Shown: positions 17,247 to 24,814 of the stretch, one piece after another
Layout: each line of letters begins with the position of its first letter
Position numbering within the stretch: position 1 is the stretch's first letter
NCBI RefSeq assembly: GCF_036075115.1
Contig: NZ_CP107958.1
Coordinates: forward strand, 8,618,001 to 8,682,000
Direction: 5' to 3'
Source: Streptomyces sp. NBC_00377
GTDB taxonomy: Bacteria > Actinomycetota > Actinomycetes > Streptomycetales > Streptomycetaceae
Length of the DNA stretch: 64,000 nt
Position numbers and translations under genes: made by a program
Notes under the pieces: generated by a model
The model's database searches: none
Told to the model about the DNA's origin: nothing
Seen by the model: the letters and a program-made list of their open reading frames with translations, nothing else

Positions 17247-17615
17247 CGGCCCTCCCGGCTTGTCCTCGGTCGGACGCCCTGTGCCTCAAGCGTCGCACCA
17301 CCGGGCGCCCCACACCATGCGGAAACCTGCCCGTCGGGGGCGGTGGGCGGCGCCGAGCAGGCGGCCCGGGACGCCGCGCGGGCGGGGCCCGCCCGGCCGC
17401 GTCTCACCTCGTGTTCCGCGCCGGGACGCGCACTCTTCCGCGCCGTGATCATCAGATTCACCCGGTCGGATTCTTCCGCATCTCGGGGGCGCTTCCGGGG
17501 AGCGATACGGCGGATCGACCCGGTGGAGCGGTGCTTCTCGGACTGCGCTGCGGGCCGACGCCGGCGGGCATCCGCACCGGATGCGTCGCCGGGAGGGCGG
17601 AGGCAGACTGAACGC
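17247..17615. other. Divergent intergenic region without a gene
   Basis: 369 bp between the leftward ligase and the rightward MFS gene. No frame holds a convincing gene. A TGATCA palindrome (about 17444-17449) and AT-richer TCAGATTCACCC follow it, a plausible promoter area, but I can assign no clear -35/-10 pair. Confidence 0.4.
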
Positions 17616-19415
17616 GTGACTGGCATGTACACCAAACAGCAGGCGGGGGCTCCCGCGGGTGGGCCCGTCCCCTCGCAGTCGGTGGCGCTCGCGGCCATGA
17701 TGTTCGCGGTCGCGATGACGTTCATCGACCAGACCATCGTGTCGATCGCCACGCCGGACATCGTCGACGAACTCGGCCTGTCCTCCTCCGGTATGCAGTG
17801 GGTGGTCAACGCCTATCTGCTGGCACTGGCCGCGTTCTTCGCCCTGGGCGGACGGCTGGCGGACCTGCTCGGTCCCCGGCGCGTGGTCGTGGCGGGCACC
17901 CTGGTGTTCGTCGTCTCGTCGGTGCTGTGCGGATGCGTACCCCGCGGCGACTTGGCGCTGACCTGGCTCATCGTCTTCCGGACGACCCAGGGCCTGGGCG
18001 CGGCGCTGCTCTTCCCCGCGGCGCTCGCGGTGGTCGTGGCGGTCTTCCCGGTGGAACGGCGCGGTCGGGCGCTGGCCCTCTTCTTCGGCGTCACCGGGGC
18101 GCTGACGGCCCTCGGGCCGCTCCTCGGCGGCTGGCTCACCGACTGGACCTGGCGGGCCATCTTCTGGGTCAACGTGCCCGTGGCCGTCGTCGCCCTGATC
18201 CTGACGGCGCTCGCCCACGTGTCCGATCGCCGTCGTGACGAGCCTCTGGACGTGAAGGGCGCGGCGCTGATCGCGATCGGTATGGGCGCGAGTGTCCTCG
18301 GCTTCCAGCAGGCGGCCGCCTGGGGCTGGGGCAGCGTGCTCACCTGGGTCTGCATCGTGGGCGGTCTCGCCGTGCTGTGGCTGTTCTGCCGCTATGAACT
18401 GCGCACGGCCCATCCGCTGGTCGAATTCGCGGTCTTCCGGGACCGTGCCTTCGCGGTGGACGGACTGGTGCTCTTCTTCGCCATGCTCGCGTTCGTCCCG
18501 CTGTTCTTCTTCGCCTCCGTCTACGCGCAGGTGTCCCTGAGCGCCTCGCCCAACCAGGCCGCCCTGTACCTGCTGTACTTCTTCGCCGGTTTCGCCCTCG
18601 CCTCGCAGTGGGGTGGACGGATCCTGGACAAGCGGGGCGCACGGCCGGCCCTCAAGACCGGGTGCGTGGTGGGCGCGGTGGGCTTCGCGCTCTGGGCGGG
18701 CAAGCTGACCGATCTGTCCATGCACGACCAGTGGCCCTACGCGGCCCTCGCGGGCGCCGGCATCGGCTTCATCCTGGCCCCCGCCTCCACCGACGCCGTG
18801 AACCGGTCGATCGACGCCTCGTACGGCGAGGTCACCGGCATCACGCAGACGATCCGCAACTACGCCGCGAGTGTGGGCCTGGCACTGTTCGGCACCCTGC
18901 TGACCCACCGCACGACCGACAACGTCCGCGACACGCTCGAGTCGCGTGGAGTGCCGTCGGGGGTCGCGGACGGCGCGGCGAGGAACGTCGCGGAGTCGAT
19001 CACCGGCAGTGCCGACGACCGGCAGCTGACCGGTGACGGACCGGTCGCGCGGACGGTGCGGGAGTCGGTGTCCGCGATCCGCATGGACTTCGCGGAGGCC
19101 AACCAGTGGGTGTTCTACGGGATGGCCATCGCCCTGGCCGTCGGCTACCTGTGCGCGCTGCGCCACCCCGGCGGCACGACCGGCGCGGAAACGGCGGACG
19201 GGGCGTCGGAAGACCGCTCGCACACCGCAGACCCCCCTCCTGACGAAGGCGACGACCACCGGCGGCCGGGGGGCAGCCCGGAGCCTGCTCGGCGAAGCCC
19301 GGACCGGCTCGGCGAAGCCGGGACCGGGGAACCGGAACCGAAGAAGCCGGAAACCGGGCAGGCGGGCTGGGCGGAGCCGGGACCGGGGATGCCGGAAACC
19401 GGGCAGGCGGGCTGA
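17616..19415 (+). CDS. MFS transporter, DHA2 family, with repetitive C-terminal tail
   Basis: 599 residues from GTG 17616 (GGAGG 12 nt upstream); ATG 17625 is possible. A 14-TM DHA2 exporter: MTFIDQTIVSIATPDIV in TM1, GGRLADLLGPRR (motif A), RTTQGLGAALLFPAALA and WRAIFWVNVPVAVVAL. Helices end near residue 515. The remaining ~80 residues are hydrophilic and Pro/Gly/Glu-rich, ending in PETGQAGWAEPGPGM followed by PETGQAG. This tail is encoded by a ~45-bp minisatellite that runs past the stop codon, so its length is likely strain-variable. Substrate unknown. No regulator gene is adjacent. Confidence 0.9.
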   Translation: MTGMYTKQQAGAPAGGPVPSQSVALAAMMFAVAMTFIDQTIVSIATPDIVDELGLSSSGMQWVVNAYLLALAAFFALGGRLADLLGPRRVVVAGTLVFVVSSVLCGCVPRGDLALTWLIVFRTTQGLGAALLFPAALAVVVAVFPVERRGRALALFFGVTGALTALGPLLGGWLTDWTWRAIFWVNVPVAVVALILTALAHVSDRRRDEPLDVKGAALIAIGMGASVLGFQQAAAWGWGSVLTWVCIVGGLAVLWLFCRYELRTAHPLVEFAVFRDRAFAVDGLVLFFAMLAFVPLFFFASVYAQVSLSASPNQAALYLLYFFAGFALASQWGGRILDKRGARPALKTGCVVGAVGFALWAGKLTDLSMHDQWPYAALAGAGIGFILAPASTDAVNRSIDASYGEVTGITQTIRNYAASVGLALFGTLLTHRTTDNVRDTLESRGVPSGVADGAARNVAESITGSADDRQLTGDGPVARTVRESVSAIRMDFAEANQWVFYGMAIALAVGYLCALRHPGGTTGAETADGASEDRSHTADPPPDEGDDHRRPGGSPEPARRSPDRLGEAGTGEPEPKKPETGQAGWAEPGPGMPETGQAG

Positions 19416-19484
19416 GGAGGAGCCGGATCCGGGGATGCCGGAAACCGGGCAGGCGGGCTGGGGGGAGCCGGATCCGGGGAAGAC
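19346..19484 (+). repeat. ~45-bp minisatellite spanning the MFS stop codon
   Basis: Copies begin at 19346, 19391 and 19437 with GCCGGAAACCGGGCAGGCGG, identical in all three; spacing is 45 then 46 bp. In copy 2 the sequence after GGGCTG changes to AGGAGG with one extra base, creating the TGA stop at 19413-19415 and shifting frame. Partial related units (GGCGAAGCCGGGACCGGGG) occur upstream from about 19290. Confidence 0.9.
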
Positions 19485-19551
19485 GGCTCGCCAAAGTCGG
19501 CGTCGGGAGGCCCGGGCCGGGGAAACGCGGGGCTCCCCCGGCTCGCGTGGG

Positions 19552-19641
19552 TCAGCGGCTGCGAAAGACGCTGGTGGTGAAGAATCCCGTGGCGGCGGCG
19601 CTGAGCAGGGCGCAGACGGCGAAGAGGGCGGTACGTCGCAT
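19552..19641 (-). CDS. Small hydrophobic peptide, 29 residues
   Basis: ATG 19641 to TGA 19552 encodes MRRTALFAVCALLSAAATGF followed by FTTSVFRSR. It is a single transmembrane-length helix with a basic N-terminus. Third-position GC is about 85%, the reading is compact, and GGAAAGG lies about 9 nt before the ATG. It is too short to score as a conventional gene but looks translated. It lies downstream of the leftward MFS gene, 170 bp from its stop. Function unknown. Confidence 0.5.
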   Translation of the reverse strand: MRRTALFAVCALLSAAATGFFTTSVFRSR

Positions 19642-19811
19642 CGAGGGGGCCTTTCCGGTGATGACGGCTGGATTCTGCACAACGCCGGCCGGCCGCATGT
19701 CGCTTCGCCGCCGGCCCGACCCCACCCGTACGGATGCGGCCAAGCGGGTGCGCGTGCCACCGTGGCGCGCGGGGTCCGGCCGGCGGTGTGCCGCGCCGGC
19801 GGTCGGGTCGG

Positions 19812-21008
19812 TCACGTCTGCGTTTCCACCCACACCGGTCGCCGGAGCAGATAGGTGCCCGCGATCGAGACCAGGACGGCCATGCACGCGATGAACACCA
19901 GCCCGGCGCCCTCCAGACCGAGGGGACCCACCAGCACGCCGACACCGATCACCGGCACCGAGATGCCCGTGTAGGCGACCACGAACAGCGCCGAGATCAC
20001 CGCCGCCCGTCGGTCCGCGGGGGACGCCTCGGCCACGGCGGACAGCGCCCCGCGGAACGCCAGTCCCTGCCCCGCGCCGCCCACGACCGCGCTCAGCACC
20101 ACCAGCGTCAGTGACTCCCACCGCAGTGCGCCCGCGAGCAGCGCCAGTCCGGTCAGCAGTGCGGCGCAGCCCAGGGGCAGCGACCGGCCGACCCCCACCC
20201 GGACGACGGCCGACTGCCCGGCCGTCGAGGCGAAGAAGGCCAGCGCGACGACCAGACCGCTCACCGCGTGGTCGTTCACGCCGAGGGACTCGGCGAGGAA
20301 CGCGGGGCTGACGGAGGTGAACACCCCGAACAGCGCGAACCCGACGAACGAGGCGATCGCCGCCGGTCCGAACACCGGCCGTACCTCTGGCGGCAGGCTG
20401 GGCCGCTGCGGCCGTACGGTGCTGAGCGGGGCCCGGTCGCGCACGGTCTCCGGGAGCCGCGTCACGACGGCCGCCGAGCCGGCCACCAGGGCGAGATGTA
20501 CGGCGAACGGCAGGTACAGCGGCCAGGCGGCGTACTGGGCGAGCACTCCGGCGAGCAGCGGACCGCAGCCCAGCCCGCCCATGTTGGCGGCGGTCGCGAC
20601 CAGCGTGGCCCGGGAGGCGCCGCCGGACGGAGCCAGGTCCATGACGTACGCCGTGGCGGCCCCGGTGAACAGACCGGCGGACAGTCCCGACATCAGCCGC
20701 CCGGCGTACAGCCAGCCGAGTCCGGTGGCGGACAGGAAGCAGACGGCGCTCGCCGCCGCACAGGCCAGGCCCGCCAGCAGCACGGGGCGTCTGCCCACGG
20801 TGTCCGAGGCGTTGCCCGCCAGCAGCAGCACGCCGATGACTCCGAAGGCGTAGACGGCGTACACGACGGTGACCGTGAGCTCGGAGAAGCCGAACTTCTC
20901 CTGGTAGAGGCCGTAGAGAGGGGTCGGCAGCGTGGTGCCGGCCATGCACACGGCGAAGACGGCTCCGCCGAGCAGACAGGGCAGCCATCCTCGGTGATCG
21001 CGGTCCAT
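19812..21008 (-). CDS. MFS transporter, 12-TM
   Basis: 398 residues, a compact 12-helix major facilitator. LPTPLYGLYQEKFGFSE in loop 1, AGNASDTVGRRPVLL (motif A, loop 2-3), YAGRLMSGLSAGLFTGAATAYVMDL in TM4-5 and GGAGQGLAFRGALSAVAEASP in the C-terminal half are typical of sugar-efflux/drug-type MFS proteins. There is a short N-terminus and no extra domain. Start ATG 21008 (MDRDHRGW) follows a standard promoter-sized gap. It diverges from the NagZ-like gene; whether it exports a sugar or antibiotic is unknown. Confidence 0.88.
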   Translation of the reverse strand: MDRDHRGWLPCLLGGAVFAVCMAGTTLPTPLYGLYQEKFGFSELTVTVVYAVYAFGVIGVLLLAGNASDTVGRRPVLLAGLACAAASAVCFLSATGLGWLYAGRLMSGLSAGLFTGAATAYVMDLAPSGGASRATLVATAANMGGLGCGPLLAGVLAQYAAWPLYLPFAVHLALVAGSAAVVTRLPETVRDRAPLSTVRPQRPSLPPEVRPVFGPAAIASFVGFALFGVFTSVSPAFLAESLGVNDHAVSGLVVALAFFASTAGQSAVVRVGVGRSLPLGCAALLTGLALLAGALRWESLTLVVLSAVVGGAGQGLAFRGALSAVAEASPADRRAAVISALFVVAYTGISVPVIGVGVLVGPLGLEGAGLVFIACMAVLVSIAGTYLLRRPVWVETQT

Positions 21009-21333
21009 GCCGGCGACAGTAGTCCCGCACCGGACGCGGCCGGGCCCCGACGTGCCCTGCGTGCCGTGACATCCCGCGAGTTCGGGACAGCCGAGTGACC
21101 GGGCAGCCGGGCGCCGGGTCGCTCGAACCCTCCGCGTCGAGGGGCGGTCAGGCGCCGGAGCGGTCGCGAGTCGGAGAGTGCGGACCCGGGCGGCGTCCCT
21201 ACGGGGAGCCGAGGCCCGGGGCCGGCCGCGCTCCTCGGACCTCCGGTGCTCGAAGATCTGCCGTCCTGCCGATTTGAATCACTCAGCCACTGGAATATTG
21301 ACTTTCGGCTTGGTGAGCCAGAGGATTCCGGGG
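21009..21333. promoter_or_regulatory. Divergent intergenic region with nagZ-like promoter
   Basis: 325 bp without a gene. On the plus strand TTGAAT (21274-21279) and TATTGA (21296-21301) form a 16-bp-spaced promoter candidate for the GH3 gene, in the most AT-rich stretch here. GATTTGAATCACTC overlaps the -35 box and resembles sequence ahead of the SIS gene (TTGATTCACTGAAT), a possible shared RpiR target. Confidence 0.4.
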
Positions 21334-22839
21334 GTGACGCACTCCGCCCCAGGGGCCGCCGGCCCGGCACTTCCCGCCGCCCTCGACGAGTCGGCGCACC
21401 GCTGCCTCGTCGCGGGCTTCGACGGTACGACCACCGTCCCCGACAGCCTGAAACGGATCGTCGACCGGGGTCTGGGCGGGGTCATCCTGTTCACCCGCAA
21501 CGTCCGCGACGCCGACCAGGTGCGCGAACTCACCGCCACCCTGCGGGCGTTGCGCCCCGACCTGCTGATCGCCATCGACAACGAGGGCGGCGGCATCGGT
21601 CACCTGGTGGCCGCGGGAGCCCCCGAGGTGCCCGGCTCCTGGGCGCTCGGCGCCGCCGACGACCCGCGGCTCACCGCCGCCTGCGCGGACGCCCTCGCCG
21701 GGCACCTGGTCTCGCTCGGCATCACCGTCTCCTACGCTCCGGTCGCCGACGTCCAGCGGCGGCCCGAGAACCCGATCGTGCGCACCCGCGCCTTCGGCGC
21801 CGACCCCGCGCTCGTCTCCCGGCATCTGCGCGCCTGGATCGCGGCCACCGAGGCGCGGGGCGTGGCCTCCTGCGCCAAGCACTTCCCCGGCCACGGCGGG
21901 ACCGTCACCGACAGCCACCATGAGCTCGCGGTCGACCCCCGGCCGTACGACCGGCTCGACCTCGCGCCGTTCCGGGCGGCCGTCGAGGCGGGCGTGCCCA
22001 TGCTGATGAGCGCCCACGTCGTGTTCCCCGCCCTGGACCCGGACCGGCCCGCCACCCTCAGCCCGCGCGTCCTCTCCGGCCTGTTGCGCGACGAACTCGG
22101 TTTCGACGGCGTCCTGGTGAGCGACGCGCTCGAGATGAAGGCCATCGCGGACCGCTACGGCGAGGCGGCAGGCGCGCGTCTGGCGCTCGCCGCGGGGGCC
22201 GACCAGGTCATCGTCGCCGTACCGGATCCGGAGACCACCCTCGCCTGCCGGGACGCGGTGCTCGGCGCCCTGCGATCGGGAGAGCTGGCCGAGGAGCGGG
22301 TGACGGAGGCCGCGGAGCGGGTCCGGCGGCTCGCGCTGCGGTACGCGGCGCCGTACCGGCCGGGTGAAGTGGCCGCGTGGGACGCCGGGGCCGGACTGGC
22401 CGCGGCGCGGCGGGCCGTGCGCAGCGGGGGGCCGGTGCCGGTGGCGGGGCCGGGCGCCCATGTCGTCGACCTCTTCCCGACCCCGCATCCCGCCCTGAAC
22501 TGGGGCGGTGAAGACCTCCTGACCGCCTGGCACACCCTCGATCCCACGGCCACCGGCACGGCGGTCGCCGGAGGGCCCCAGGACGCCGGGAAGATCGTCG
22601 AGGCCGTCGTCGGGGAGGTGCTGCGGGCGGCCGAGGGGCGGCCGCTGGTCGTCGCCGTGTGCGACGCCGGGCTGTACCCCTGGCAGGGACGTCTGCGGGA
22701 CGCGCTGCTGGCCGCGCGGCCGGACGCCCTGCCGGTCTCCACCGGGTTGCCCGAGCCGGGCAGCGCGGTGTGCGCGCACGGCAGGGGCCAGGTGAATCTG
22801 CGGGCGGTGGCGGAGGTCCTGACGGGCCGCACGTCCTGA
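21334..22839 (+). CDS. GH3 beta-N-acetylhexosaminidase, NagZ-like
   Basis: 501 residues from GTG 21334 (GAGGA 8 nt upstream); earlier in-frame starts lack ribosome sites. The NagZ signature is intact: KHFPGHGGTVTDSHHE with the catalytic His/Asp pair, IDNEGGGIGHL, and VSDALEMKAIADRYG with the nucleophile Asp. A ~150-residue C-terminal domain follows the TIM barrel. No signal peptide is seen, so the enzyme is probably cytoplasmic, releasing GlcNAc from imported oligosaccharide or muropeptide. Kinase, RpiR regulator and SIS protein genes lie within 6 kb, forming an amino-sugar catabolic set. A 10-bp stem terminator (22854-22881) follows. Confidence 0.9.
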   Translation: MTHSAPGAAGPALPAALDESAHRCLVAGFDGTTTVPDSLKRIVDRGLGGVILFTRNVRDADQVRELTATLRALRPDLLIAIDNEGGGIGHLVAAGAPEVPGSWALGAADDPRLTAACADALAGHLVSLGITVSYAPVADVQRRPENPIVRTRAFGADPALVSRHLRAWIAATEARGVASCAKHFPGHGGTVTDSHHELAVDPRPYDRLDLAPFRAAVEAGVPMLMSAHVVFPALDPDRPATLSPRVLSGLLRDELGFDGVLVSDALEMKAIADRYGEAAGARLALAAGADQVIVAVPDPETTLACRDAVLGALRSGELAEERVTEAAERVRRLALRYAAPYRPGEVAAWDAGAGLAAARRAVRSGGPVPVAGPGAHVVDLFPTPHPALNWGGEDLLTAWHTLDPTATGTAVAGGPQDAGKIVEAVVGEVLRAAEGRPLVVAVCDAGLYPWQGRLRDALLAARPDALPVSTGLPEPGSAVCAHGRGQVNLRAVAEVLTGRTS

Positions 22840-22853
22840 CCGGGGCGGAGTCT

Positions 22854-22881
22854 CCGGGGCCGGAGTTCCGGCCGGCCCCGG
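22854..22881. terminator. Stem-loop after the NagZ-like gene
   Basis: CCGGGGCCGG (22854-22863) pairs perfectly with CCGGCCCCGG (22872-22881) across 8 nt. It lies 14 bp after the GH3 stop and also faces the convergent GH5 pseudogene. Confidence 0.65.
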
Positions 22882-22934
22882 CCTTCGCCCTTCGGCGGCC
22901 CGTTCCCCGGGGCCGCGCCGGTCCCCCTGGTCGT

Positions 22935-23603
22935 TCACCTCCCGGGGGCTCGCGCCAGGTCCGCTCCCTTCTCGTCGATCAGTTCGGTGATCCCCCTCGC
23001 CGTGAGGTGCGCCGCGTCCTGGGCCTGCCGGGCCAGGACCACCGCCGGCCGGACGCCTTCCTCGCGCAGGCGCATCCAGGCGTCGAAGAACGCGCCCCCC
23101 GGGCCCGAGACCGAGCGGGTGGACGGCGTGCAGTCCAGGACCAGGGCCGTGCTGCGAGGTGCGGGCGGGGTGGCCGTGGCGCGGAGTTCGGCCACCGTCT
23201 CCGACAGGGCCTCGGCGATCGGCTTGGGGCGGCCCGTGGAGTCGAACAGGCCCAGGGTGTACTCCAGTTCCGGGAAGTCCGCCAGGGAGCGGTCGACGTC
23301 GTGGGAGCACCACCAGGTGACGCCCCACAGCCGGGCGCAGCCGGCCGCGTTGCGCAGCGTCGCGCGGGCGAAGCCGGGTGCGTCGGCCGCCGGGATGTGC
23401 GGTTCGGGCGCCCCGGTCTCCTGGACCCAGACCGGCCGGACCGGATCAGTGGCGTAGGCGGCCGCCAGCTCCGTGCCGTACTCCGCGAGCCGGCGTGCCT
23501 GCGCGAGCCCGGGATCGAAGTCGTGCCAGGCGTGGAACCAGCCCCGGCGTGGGGTGTAGTTGACACCGAAGCGGAGCTGCGGCGCGGGCTGGGGCGTGTC
23601 GAT
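22935..23603 (-). pseudogene. GH5-type (GH5_18-like) glycosidase with internal deletion and lost start
   Basis: The minus strand is open in one frame from 23603 to the stop at 22935. The N-terminal piece RFGVNYTPRRGWFHAWHDFD is the family's first barrel strand. It runs straight into YATDPVRPVWVQETGAPEP, CARLWGVTWWCSHDVD and ADFPELEYTLGLFD, which belong to strands 7-8. Relatives I know are about 400-450 residues; roughly 200-250 residues, including the acid/base Glu, are missing in frame near 23515. AGGAGG (23609-23614) is followed 5 nt later by ATC where ATG is expected. Both lesions make it non-functional. Relatives act on Man-beta-1,4-GlcNAc linkages of N-glycan cores (family knowledge). 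Confidence 0.75.
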
Positions 23604-23664
23604 GGCGTCCTCCTCGCGAGACGGACCTTGCCTGCGGCGAATGTATCAACCACCATGGGCTGCG

Positions 23665-24693
23665 ATGAATAGTGATTTGAACCAAGACCACTCTCTTGTG
23701 GTCGGCCTCGACGCCGGCGGCACCCGCACCCGTGCCGTCCTGGCGGACCTCGCCGACGGCCGGGTGCGGGGCCAGGGCACGGCAGGGCCGGGCAACGCGC
23801 TCACCGTGTCCGGCCCCGAGCTCGCCGACCACCTCACCGAGGCGCTCGCACAGGCCGTGCCCGAACCGCTGCGCGGGCGGGTGACCGCCGTCGTGGGCGG
23901 CTTCGCCGGAGCCGGTCACCAGGGTCAGGGCACCGGCGAACCCGGCCGGGTGCGAGCCCGCACCGCCCTGTCCGCCGCGCTCGCCCGGCTCGGCGTCACC
24001 GCCGCCGCGGTCGAGGTGCACAGCGACATCGAGACCACCTTCGCCACCGCCCCCGGGCACCCCGCCGACGGCCTGGTGCTGGTGGCCGGGACCGGCGCGG
24101 TCGCGGCCCGGATCGCCGCCCGGGTACCCACCGCGACCTCGGGCGGCGACGGCTGGCTCCTCGGCGACGACGGCAGCGGCTACTGGATCGGCCGCGCGGC
24201 CGTGCGCGCGGCCCTGCGGGCGGCCGACGGCCGGGGCGCCCCCACCGTCCTCGCCCGTGCGGTCGGCCGGGAGCTGGGGCTTTCGCCGAACGTCCTGCCC
24301 CCGGAGGCCTACGGCGTCGCGGACACCGCCGCCTGGAGCGCGGCCCCGCGCACCGCCTTCCGCGCGCACCTGCTGCCCGCCGTCATGGACCGGCCGCCGG
24401 TCAGACTGGCCGACCACGCTCCCCTGGTCGTCCGGGCCGCCGAGGAGAAGGACACCGTCGCCGCGGAGATCCTGCGAGAGGCCGCATGCCGGCTGACGGA
24501 TACCGTGACGGCCCTGGCGCCGCATCCGGGCGAGCCCCTGGTCGTCACCGGCGGCCTGCTCGCCCCGCACGGCCCCCTGCTCACCCCGCTCACGGAAGCC
24601 CTGGCACCCTTCGCGCTCGCGGTCACCCCCGTGTCCGACGGCTCCCCGGGCGCCGTGGCCCTGGCCCGTCTCGCCCACCGCACCGCCCGCTGA
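23665..24693 (+). CDS. BadF/BadG-type sugar kinase, probable N-acetylglucosamine kinase
   Basis: About 342 residues. VVGLDAGGTRTRAVLADL is the phosphate-1 motif of the ASKHA fold, VEVHSDIETTF contains the catalytic Asp region, LVAGTGAVAARI is phosphate-2, and GDDGSGYWIGRAAV is the hallmark of eukaryotic-like GlcNAc kinases in the BadF/BadG/BcrA/BcrD family. PLVVTGGLLA is the adenosine motif. It should phosphorylate free GlcNAc (or a related amino sugar) released by the NagZ-like enzyme. ATG 23665 (MNSDLNQ) and ATG 23641 are both possible; neither has a strong ribosome site. The stop lies inside the first copy of a 25-bp direct repeat next to the GH38 wreck. Confidence 0.87.
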   Translation: MNSDLNQDHSLVVGLDAGGTRTRAVLADLADGRVRGQGTAGPGNALTVSGPELADHLTEALAQAVPEPLRGRVTAVVGGFAGAGHQGQGTGEPGRVRARTALSAALARLGVTAAAVEVHSDIETTFATAPGHPADGLVLVAGTGAVAARIAARVPTATSGGDGWLLGDDGSGYWIGRAAVRAALRAADGRGAPTVLARAVGRELGLSPNVLPPEAYGVADTAAWSAAPRTAFRAHLLPAVMDRPPVRLADHAPLVVRAAEEKDTVAAEILREAACRLTDTVTALAPHPGEPLVVTGGLLAPHGPLLTPLTEALAPFALAVTPVSDGSPGAVALARLAHRTAR

Positions 24694-24814
24694 CGGCCCC
24701 CGCGCAGGGAAGTACCCCTCCGAGGCCCCCCGGCCGCCCGACAGCCGAACTCGTCCGGTAGCCGAACTCGCGGCCCGCCCACCACATTCCCCGCCGACGG
24801 CCCCCGCGCAAGGA
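24686..24814. repeat. 25-bp direct repeat flanking ~79 bp at the kinase/GH38 junction
   Basis: 24686-24710 and 24790-24814 match at 23 of 25 positions (CCCGC[T/C]GACGGCCCCCGCGCA core). The first copy holds the kinase stop codon. Between them AGCCGAACTCG occurs twice. This is the kind of short homology that deletions use, and it marks where the GH38 3' end is lost. Confidence 0.6.

Noticed and set aside
16257-17615. Apparent N-terminal extension fusing antisense of the ligase gene to the MFS protein
   Set aside because: The extension lies opposite a real gene and lacks domains; GTG 17616 has a ribosome site.
23686-23703. GACCAC-N6-GTGGTC dyad at the start of the kinase gene as a DasR (dre) site
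   Set aside because: Dre sites have the inverted core TGGTCTAGACCA; here half-sites are in the opposite order and lie inside codons 8-13.
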